Shown here one piece after another: positions 5,919-10,943 of a DNA stretch of 10,943 nucleotides. The notes beneath the pieces were generated by a model. That model made no database searches. It was not told where the DNA came from and saw only the letters and a list, made by a program, of their open reading frames with translations. This stretch comes from FEN-1297 sp964618785 (GTDB lineage Bacteria > Bacteroidota > Ignavibacteria > Ignavibacteriales > Ignavibacteriaceae): contig CAZUCY010000118.1 of assembly GCA_964618785.1 (NCBI GenBank), forward strand, positions 1-10,943, in the 5' to 3' direction. Position 1 is the first letter of the stretch, and each line of letters starts with the position of its first letter. The position numbers were made by a program, and so were the translations under genes.

Positions 5919-8033
5919 ATGTATATCAAGCTAAATTTACTTTTTTTCTTTTTAATGGCTTTTAATATGGCTATTTCACCGCAAACACTTAAATATCCCA
6001 AGACAAATAAAGATAACGTTAAAGATGATTACTTCGGTAATATTGTCAGCGATCCATATCGCTGGTTAGAAGATGATACGGCAAAGGCAGTAAGCGAATG
6101 GGTAAAAGAAGAAAACAAGGTCACATTTAATTACCTGAATAGAATTAGTTTCAGAGATAAGATTAAAGAACGCCTTGAAAAACTCTGGAACTATCCAAAA
6201 TATTCTGTACCATTTAAAGGAGGCTCTCACTATTTCTTTTTTAAAAATGACGGATTGCAAAATCAAAGTGTATTGTATATTCAGGATGATTTGACGGCTA
6301 AGCCTGAACTTTTTTTAGACCCTAATAAATTATCATCGGATGGGACTGTTTCATTAACTACTTACGCAGTTTCCAATGACGGGAAGTATTTTGCTTACGG
6401 CACTGCATCGGGGGGTTCGGATTGGAATGAGTTTTCTGTTATGGATGTATCTGCGAAGAAAAAGCTCGGCGATAACTTAAAATGGATAAAATTCTCAGGC
6501 ATTGCTTGGTACAAGGATGGATTTTTTTATAGCCGTTATCCCGAACCCGAAAAAGGTAAAGAACTCGTTTCAAGCAATGAATATCATAAAATATATTATC
6601 ATAAAATTGGAAACGATCAAAGTCAAGACAGTATAATTTTCCAGGACAGCGCTGCTCCTAAATTAATAATGAGTGCGCAAACTACTGATGATGAAAGATT
6701 TATAATTTTATACTTATCAACCGGAACAAGTAATAATGCACTTTATGTTAAGGACCTTCAGGATCCCAATTCCGCTTTTATAAAAGTAGTAGAAAATTTT
6801 GATGACAATTATAGTGTTATTGATAATTTAGGAAGTAAGCTTCTTGTCATGACTAATAATAATGCTCCGATGTACCGGCTTGTATTAATTGATCCCCAAA
6901 ACCCTGCTGAAAAAGACTGGGAAACTATTGTGCCTGAAAAGGAATATGTACTGCAATCCGTATCAATTATTGGCGGGAAATTGCTTGTGGAATATACTAA
7001 AGATGCTTACAGTCAAGATTATATTTGTGATTTAAACGGGAAATCGGAAGAAGAGATTAAACTGCCCGCTATTGGAACCGTTGGCGGATTCAGCGGAAGG
7101 CGGGAAGATACAACTGCTTTTTATGCTTTTACTTCCTTCACTTTCCCTACAACTATTTATAAGTATGATATAAAGTCAAAATCTTCATCAGTATTATACA
7201 AGCCTGAAATTAATTTTGATTTTAATAAATATATAACCGAACAAATATTTTATAAGAGCAAGGACGGGACAAAAATCCCGATGTTTATTGTTCATAAAAA
7301 AGGCTTAAAATTAAACGGTAAAAACCCTGCTCTTCTCTACGCTTACGGCGGTTTTGATATAAGCATTAATCCCGCCTTCAGCATTTCAAGATTGATTTTT
7401 CTTGAAAACGGCGGTGTGCTGGCTGTAGCTAATATTCGCGGCGGAAGTGAATATGGCGAAGAATGGCACAAAGCAGGTATGCTTGAAAAAAAACAGAATG
7501 TATTTGATGATTTTATTGCGGCTGCGGAATACCTGATTAAAAATAAATATACATCTCCTCAAAAGCTTGCAATTAACGGCGGCTCTAACGGAGGTCTTTT
7601 AATAGGTTCAGTTACAAATCAGCGCCCGGATTTATTTAAAGCAGCCGTTCCGCAAGTTGGCGTAATGGATATGCTGCGGTACCAGAAATTTACAATTGGG
7701 TGGGCGTGGGTAAATGAATACGGCTCGAGTAATGATTCAGTACAGTTCAATTTTCTGTACAAATATTCGCCTATTCACAATATTAAATCAGGGATAAATT
7801 ATCCCGCAATACTAGTTACTACTGCAGACCATGATGACAGGGTTGTCCCGGCACATTCATTCAAATATATAGCAACGCTGCAGGAAAAGTACAAAGGCAG
7901 CAACCCTGTTCTTATAAGAATTGAAACACTTGCAGGTCACGGAGCCGGGAAACCGACTTCAAAAATTATAGAAGAGCAGACGGATATCTGGGCGTTTATT
8001 TTTAAAAACCTTGCGGTAAAAACTATTTATTAA
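5919..8033 (+). CDS. Secreted prolyl oligopeptidase (family S9A)
   Basis: This 704-residue serine peptidase cleaves short peptides after proline. Residues 1-22 form a signal peptide (MYIKLNLLFFFLMAFNMAIS), so it acts in the periplasm or beyond. The N-terminal segment carries the family motif DPYRWLEDD (45-53). A seven-bladed beta-propeller (about 70-430) follows, gating access to the catalytic domain (about 435-704). Catalytic motifs are intact: Ser556 in NGGSNGGLL, Asp639 in ADHDDRVVPAHS with the neighbouring Arg641 that binds the substrate carboxylate, and His674 in LAGHGAG. YAYGGF and NIRGGSEYGEEWHKAG, plus Trp597 in GWAWVNEYG for the proline pocket, are also present. About 700 residues is the normal length. 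The lipocalin gene follows after 36 bases, implying one transcript. Confidence 0.95.
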   Translation: MYIKLNLLFFFLMAFNMAISPQTLKYPKTNKDNVKDDYFGNIVSDPYRWLEDDTAKAVSEWVKEENKVTFNYLNRISFRDKIKERLEKLWNYPKYSVPFKGGSHYFFFKNDGLQNQSVLYIQDDLTAKPELFLDPNKLSSDGTVSLTTYAVSNDGKYFAYGTASGGSDWNEFSVMDVSAKKKLGDNLKWIKFSGIAWYKDGFFYSRYPEPEKGKELVSSNEYHKIYYHKIGNDQSQDSIIFQDSAAPKLIMSAQTTDDERFIILYLSTGTSNNALYVKDLQDPNSAFIKVVENFDDNYSVIDNLGSKLLVMTNNNAPMYRLVLIDPQNPAEKDWETIVPEKEYVLQSVSIIGGKLLVEYTKDAYSQDYICDLNGKSEEEIKLPAIGTVGGFSGRREDTTAFYAFTSFTFPTTIYKYDIKSKSSSVLYKPEINFDFNKYITEQIFYKSKDGTKIPMFIVHKKGLKLNGKNPALLYAYGGFDISINPAFSISRLIFLENGGVLAVANIRGGSEYGEEWHKAGMLEKKQNVFDDFIAAAEYLIKNKYTSPQKLAINGGSNGGLLIGSVTNQRPDLFKAAVPQVGVMDMLRYQKFTIGWAWVNEYGSSNDSVQFNFLYKYSPIHNIKSGINYPAILVTTADHDDRVVPAHSFKYIATLQEKYKGSNPVLIRIETLAGHGAGKPTSKIIEEQTDIWAFIFKNLAVKTIY

Positions 8034-8069
8034 ATTAATTTAACTATTGCATTTATAAAAGCGAATAAT

Positions 8070-8633
8070 ATGAAACAATTAATATTCTTAAAAATCATTT
8101 GTCTAACTTTATTGGCGTTAATTATGAATATTGAAATAAAAAGTCAAGATATGCACTCTGAAAAAGGTGAACCTGTAACGGTTGGTTCGGTTAATTTATT
8201 AAAATATACAGGGCTTTGGTATGAGATTGCAAAAATACCTAATAGCTTTCAACGCAGTTGTGCATGTAACACTACCGCAACTTATAAATTTAGAGATGAC
8301 GGGCGAATTGATGTAATTAACCGGTGCACCGAAAAAGACGGCAGTGTTGACGAAGCCAAAGGAATTGCAAAGGTTGAGGATACAAATTCATATTCTAAAT
8401 TAAAAGTTAGTTTTGTAAATATATTTGGAATTTCATTATTCTGGGGGGACTATTGGATAATCGGTCTTGATAAAGATTATAAATATGCCGTTGTCGGCAG
8501 TCCTAACCGAAAATACGGCTGGATATTAAGCCGAACGCCAAAACTATCTCAAAATGACTTAAACGAAATATTCGGAATACTTAAAAATCAGGGCTACAAT
8601 CCGAAAGATTTTGTAATGACGGAACAAAATTAA
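8070..8633 (+). CDS. blc: Blc-type bacterial lipocalin
   Basis: This 187-residue envelope protein is expected to bind fatty acids or lysophospholipids in a beta-barrel. Residues 1-25 form a signal peptide. The lipocalin signature is YTGLWYEIAKIPNSFQ (46-61) with the conserved G-x-W at 48-50. INRC (83-86) and the Blc-typical YAVVGSPNRKYGWILSRTP (139-157) follow. Cys64 and Cys66 near the first loop and Cys86 could form a disulphide. Unlike E. coli Blc there is no lipobox; the only Cys in the signal region (Cys11) lacks the small residue before it. The protein is probably soluble in the periplasm. It lies 36 bases after the peptidase with no promoter or SD evident, so it is likely translated from the same message. 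Its stop codon overlaps that of the convergent gene. The family is clear; the ligand is unknown. Confidence 0.9.
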   Translation: MKQLIFLKIICLTLLALIMNIEIKSQDMHSEKGEPVTVGSVNLLKYTGLWYEIAKIPNSFQRSCACNTTATYKFRDDGRIDVINRCTEKDGSVDEAKGIAKVEDTNSYSKLKVSFVNIFGISLFWGDYWIIGLDKDYKYAVVGSPNRKYGWILSRTPKLSQNDLNEIFGILKNQGYNPKDFVMTEQN

Positions 8634-8902
8634 TATTTCCCTAATTCATTTCTTAAATACTTTATTTCAGCATCCTTTTCAAGTATGTAGTTTTTCTGAT
8701 CATGCGCCCTACTGCTTAATTTTGATTTTCTTTTATTACACACGAATAATTCTTTTTTCAGAAAAGTAATATTATCTAATAAAATGAATATAATTTTTTC
8801 ATATTTTTTCCATTTGGAAGATCCGGAAATATTGAAATTATTAATATTAATATCTCCGGTAATATTGCTAAAATTGTTTTTTTTGACCACCTGCCTGTGC
8901 AT
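8630..8902 (-). CDS. Small coiled-coil protein, HTH-less partner of the adjacent regulator
   Basis: This 90-residue protein has no known family that I recognise. Residues 12-21 read SNITGDININ, a short Gly/Asn-rich beta-like motif. The same pattern (SGIKGDVKIN) occurs in the upstream gene product. Residues 35-90 are helical and coiled-coil-like. The last 20 residues match the end of the neighbour at 10 of 20 positions without gaps (NYI...E.K..LR...L.KY). So it looks like a paralogue of the regulator's C-terminal half without the DNA-binding domain. The ATG has GGAG four bases upstream. It follows the regulator after 32 bases on the same strand, clearly one operon. It converges on the lipocalin with a four-base overlap including both stops. 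A role as a heterodimer partner or modulator is inference. Confidence 0.7.
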   Translation of the reverse strand: MHRQVVKKNNFSNITGDININNFNISGSSKWKKYEKIIFILLDNITFLKKELFVCNKRKSKLSSRAHDQKNYILEKDAEIKYLRNELGKY

Positions 8903-8934
8903 TAGTCTCCCTGTTAATGTTTGGAATTCCCTTT

Positions 8935-9360
8935 TTATTTAAACCCTTTATATTTAGAAAGCAGCTCCCTCAATTCTTTGTTCTCTTTTTCTAACCTGGC
9001 TATATAATTTCTTTTCTGCTTTAAATCTGTTTTTAATTCTTCTATTTCTTCCTGTGCAATGTTGCTGCTGAGTGAATTAATTTTTACATCTCCCTTAATA
9101 CCGCTGATTTTATTATCTGAAATTATCTGGCTGTTTATTGTACTCAAATCAATGCCGGCTTTATCGGTAAGCCTTTGCATAAATTTATCCGTCTGCCTGT
9201 TTATAGCATCTGAAATACTCTGTTTTGATATTCCCAGAGCATCTCCGAGTTCTTCAAGCGTATCATATTTCTGCCTTATTACTCTTAAAAGCAATTTTCT
9301 CGGAATTTTTTTACCCGCCTGTATATTTGAAGAGTAACGTATTTTATCAGTTTTTGTCAT
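8935..9360 (-). CDS. HTH DNA-binding protein with C-terminal coiled coil
   Basis: This 141-residue cytoplasmic protein is probably a transcriptional regulator. After a basic N-terminus, residues 20-66 form a helix-turn-helix of the Cro/XRE or resolvase-like type: TLEELGDALGISKQSISDAI (34-53) with the typical Ala-Leu-Gly-Ile turn. A short SGIKGDVKIN motif (86-95) links it to a strong coiled coil (about 103-138) with Leu/Ile at heptad positions, expected to mediate dimerisation. The start ATG has no recognisable SD. The 80 bases upstream contain two palindromic elements, suggesting autoregulation. The downstream gene shares the linker motif and coiled-coil end but lacks the HTH. The layout resembles small phage-type or mobile-element regulators, but no integrase or phage gene is nearby. 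The target genes are unknown. Confidence 0.75.
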   Translation of the reverse strand: MTKTDKIRYSSNIQAGKKIPRKLLLRVIRQKYDTLEELGDALGISKQSISDAINRQTDKFMQRLTDKAGIDLSTINSQIISDNKISGIKGDVKINSLSSNIAQEEIEELKTDLKQKRNYIARLEKENKELRELLSKYKGFK

Positions 9361-9381
9361 TACAATAAAGAATATAATAGT

Positions 9382-9398
9382 TATATAGAAACTATATA
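9382..9398. promoter_or_regulatory. Operator-like inverted repeat TATATAG-AAA-CTATATA
   Basis: Perfect 7-bp arms (9382-9388 and 9392-9398) flank AAA, ending 22 bases before the regulator's ATG. Size, symmetry and place suit a dimer-binding operator. AT-rich sequence makes chance symmetry more likely, hence the modest confidence. Confidence 0.4.
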
Positions 9399-9404
9399 CT
9401 TAGC

Positions 9405-9424
9405 ATATACGTATATTGTACGTA
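9405..9424. promoter_or_regulatory. Paired TACGTA sites with a 12-base palindrome
   Basis: ATATACGTATAT (9405-9416) is a perfect palindrome centred on TACGTA (9408-9413). A second TACGTA follows at 9419-9424, eleven bases on, about one helical turn. This is the arrangement expected for cooperative binding on one DNA face, just upstream of the HTH gene. No clear -35/-10 pair could be set within it. Confidence 0.4.
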
Positions 9425-9761
9425 TTATTAAGCAAGGCGTTTATTTGTTTATGGAAAATTTAATTATGATAAATATAAATAAACCTATAAATAATACAGC
9501 TCAAAATCAATAAAAATTCTTAAGTATCGTAAAAATTTGATGGGTTATAATGTTGATCGGAATAATAAATCAAACAGGTGTATATACAATGTTTATAAGG
9601 AAAAAAGAATTAACATCTCTTTAAGCAGGAATATCTTTTATTCTTTTGAAAATCCTCTCAAGAAACAAAAAGAGATTAAGACATCAGAAGCGCTGATTGA
9701 AAAGCCGTTTCTAATATTCTTATTCCCTAAGGATGAATGTTCCTATCCTTCCGTTAATGAT

Positions 9762-10262
9762 TCACTCTCTCGGCGGCATTTTCATTTGTTCCCATTCTTC
9801 ACGGCTGGGTCCGTAAATACCCGGTACTTTCAAACCTGCCTGCCTCATAAGTACGGTCATTTGAGCGCGGTGATGAATTTGGTGCCTTATTAATACGGTA
9901 AGTACCTGCCCTTTTCTCCACATATCACGAAACATCGGTATCTCTTCCTGCAGAGATTCATCCGTCCAAATTTTTGTTACATTATCAATAACATTTTTTG
10001 CAGAATTTTCATACTCATCCGTAATTGTTTTTGCACTTGCCGGTAATTCAGTTTCATCCGTAATTGTTTTTAAAGAAAAGCCGGCTTGGGTTAAGGTTTT
10101 ATCAAGAGAGCATACTAAATGCCAGGCAAGCCTGCCAAGCGTTCTTCCTTCTTCGTTAACTTTATATTGAAGGGATTCATCCGTAAGAACTCTAAAAAGT
10201 TTTAAAGTTGCTTTAGATTCAATATCCCAATCTTTTTGAAAATCAGATATTTTATAAAACAT
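9762..10262 (-). CDS. DinB-family putative metal-dependent protein
   Basis: This 166-residue protein has the DinB/YfiT four-helix-bundle pattern. The metal-binding His triad is visible: His48 in LAWHLV, and His127 and His131 in LIRHQIHHRAQMT. The typical end, MRQAGLKVPGIYGPSREEW, follows. Family members bind Zn or Ni, and some are thiol (bacillithiol or glutathione) S-transferases or hydrolases; the substrate here is unknown. An internal repeat, KTITDE, occurs twice 13 residues apart (about 65-83), encoded by an 18-base perfect DNA repeat, which suggests a recent 39-base duplication in a loop between helices. Start: the ATG at 10262 has GAGG six bases upstream; the in-frame GTG at 10274 would place that site inside the gene. 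It lies 36 bases after valS on the same strand and is probably co-transcribed. Confidence 0.85.
   Translation of the reverse strand: MFYKISDFQKDWDIESKATLKLFRVLTDESLQYKVNEEGRTLGRLAWHLVCSLDKTLTQAGFSLKTITDETELPASAKTITDEYENSAKNVIDNVTKIWTDESLQEEIPMFRDMWRKGQVLTVLIRHQIHHRAQMTVLMRQAGLKVPGIYGPSREEWEQMKMPPRE
10015..10071 (-). repeat. 18-base direct repeat inside the DinB-family gene
   Basis: TCATCCGTAATTGTTTTT occurs at 10015-10032 and again at 10054-10071, a 39-base period equal to 13 codons. It encodes KTITDE twice in frame. The perfect nucleotide match points to a recent in-frame tandem duplication whose remaining bases have diverged, or to a slippage-prone site. Confidence 0.7.
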
Positions 10263-10268
10263 ATACAG

Positions 10269-10272
10269 CCTC
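10269..10272 (-). promoter_or_regulatory. Shine-Dalgarno fixing the DinB-family start
   Basis: On the minus strand GAGG (within GTGAGG) is followed by six bases and the ATG at 10262. The upstream in-frame GTG at 10274 overlaps this site and so is unlikely to be the start. Confidence 0.65.
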
Positions 10273-10298
10273 ACATATATTTATTAATTTTACTATTT

Positions 10299-10943
10299 TC
10301 AACTTAAGCCTGAAAGAATTTCTTTCAGCTTTTTCAGGTTTGTTCTCCAATCCGCTTGTTTAGTTCTCTCATGTTCAACTACATCAGGGGCAGCATTACC
10401 AACGAATTTTTCGTTGGAAAGTTTTTTATCAATTCCTTTAAGAGCGCCCTCCATACGGGTTATTTCTTTTTGAAGACGGTTCCTTTCAACATCAAGATTA
10501 ATCAAACCGGTCAAAGGAATATAAATTTCACAATTTTTCAGCACGGTTGAAGCGCTTGCTTTCGGTTTCTCAATATTTTTACCGGCTATAATATTACTCA
10601 CCCGTGCAAGTTTTTTTATATATTCGATTTGATATTCTTTTGTCTGCGATGATTTTATATGCGCCGTTACAAACTTTGACGGAGGTATATTCATTTCTCC
10701 GCGTATATTTCTTATAGCGGTTATTATTTCCTGAACAAATTCCATTTCCTTTTCTGCTTCAGCATTTATCAATTGATTATTTACATCCGGGTAACGGGAA
10801 ATGGAAATACTCTCACCGTCTTTTCTTTCATCAATTAACTGCCAGAGTTCTTCCGTTATGAAAGGCATAAAGGGATGGACAATTTTTAATAAGTCTTCAA
10901 ATATTCCAAGCGCTCTTGTAAGAACAGCAGATTTAACTTCATC
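10299..10943 (-). CDS. valS: Valyl-tRNA synthetase, C-terminal part (gene continues beyond the window)
   Basis: The frame is open from the window edge to a TGA at 10301-10299, giving the last 214 residues of a class I aminoacyl-tRNA synthetase that charges tRNA-Val. The first residues (DEVKSAVLTRALGIFEDLLK) run into IVHPFMPFITEELWQ, the hallmark of the anticodon-binding domain in ValS and its relatives. NIRGEMNIPPSK follows. The last 65 residues form the ValS-specific coiled-coil arm: NLDVERNRLQKEITRMEG, then KKLSNEKFVGNAAPDVVEHER, ending in LKEILSGLS. That arm separates ValS from IleS and LeuS. An internal ATG at 10868 is Met26 of this fragment, not a start. The DinB-family gene follows after 36 bases. 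Confidence 0.95.
   Translation of the reverse strand, partial: DEVKSAVLTRALGIFEDLLKIVHPFMPFITEELWQLIDERKDGESISISRYPDVNNQLINAEAEKEMEFVQEIITAIRNIRGEMNIPPSKFVTAHIKSSQTKEYQIEYIKKLARVSNIIAGKNIEKPKASASTVLKNCEIYIPLTGLINLDVERNRLQKEITRMEGALKGIDKKLSNEKFVGNAAPDVVEHERTKQADWRTNLKKLKEILSGLS

Larger units (their letters stand above)
9361..9761. other. Non-coding region between the HTH operon and dinB
   Basis: This 401-base AT-rich stretch holds the control region of the HTH operon at its left end. A + strand frame starting with TTG at 9537 runs into the dinB gene, has no ribosome site and no family pattern, and is rejected. Near the right end AAGGAT (9729-9734) and ATCCTT (9745-9750) form a 6-bp inverted repeat that could be a weak terminator for dinB, but no T-run follows. 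Nothing else is recognisable. Confidence 0.5.

Noticed and set aside
5743..5934. 63-codon plus-strand ORF before the peptidase
   Set aside because: GTG start without a ribosome site; it contains the peptidase promoter and start and has no recognisable protein pattern.
9537..9893. 118-codon plus-strand ORF
   Set aside because: TTG start with no ribosome site; its second half is antisense to the DinB-family gene, whose His triad is intact.
10310..10328. CTGAAAG/CTTTCAG hairpin as a valS terminator
   Set aside because: The 7-bp stem lies inside the last valS codons and no T-run follows on the minus strand; dinB downstream appears co-transcribed.

Overview
The window is a low-GC, gene-dense stretch of bacterial chromosome, most likely from the Ignavibacteriota/Bacteroidota-Chlorobi (FCB) lineage. 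The main evidence is a secreted protease ending in a type IX secretion (Por) sorting domain with the NYPNPFNPTT signature common in Ignavibacteria-type genomes. Several genes have clear Shine-Dalgarno (SD) sequences, and osmC has a textbook TTGACA-17-TATAAT promoter. Both are unlike classical Bacteroidetes, where SDs are rare and promoters read TTTG/TAnnTTTG, so a deep-branching FCB member fits better. This assignment is inference; no rRNA is present.

Layout, left to right. (1) The C-terminal end of an unidentified + strand gene (1-105) meets, convergently, a T9SS-exported HExxH metalloprotease (157-2424, -). Upstream of that lies a small lipoprotein (2555-2881, -). (2) A 385-base intergenic region with short repeated motifs precedes a + strand alpha/beta-hydrolase-fold protein (3267-4475) and a small GNAT-like protein (4626-4904). 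(3) The GNAT gene and osmC (4983-5411, -) converge on two back-to-back hairpins. (4) A 507-base intergenic region (5412-5918) holds the osmC promoter, a GC-rich palindrome, a REP-like folded element, another hairpin and a likely promoter for the next genes. (5) A secreted prolyl oligopeptidase and a Blc-type lipocalin (5919-8633, +) look like a two-gene operon. (6) Converging on it with overlapping stop codons is a two-gene minus-strand operon: an HTH/coiled-coil regulator (8935-9360) and a smaller relative lacking the HTH (8630-8902). It is preceded by operator-like palindromes. (7) A 401-base non-coding stretch separates this from valS (10299 to window edge, -) and a DinB-family gene (9762-10262, -), which form a probable operon.

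Most genes are housekeeping or envelope functions: secreted proteolysis, outer-membrane lipid handling, peroxide defence, tRNA charging. The least explained part is the HTH/coiled-coil pair with its palindromic upstream region. It looks like a self-regulated module in which an HTH-less partner could modulate the DNA-binding protein. The REP-like element at 5633-5723 is the second structure no gene accounts for. I see no CRISPR array, tRNA, rRNA, intact transposase or recognisable phage gene.
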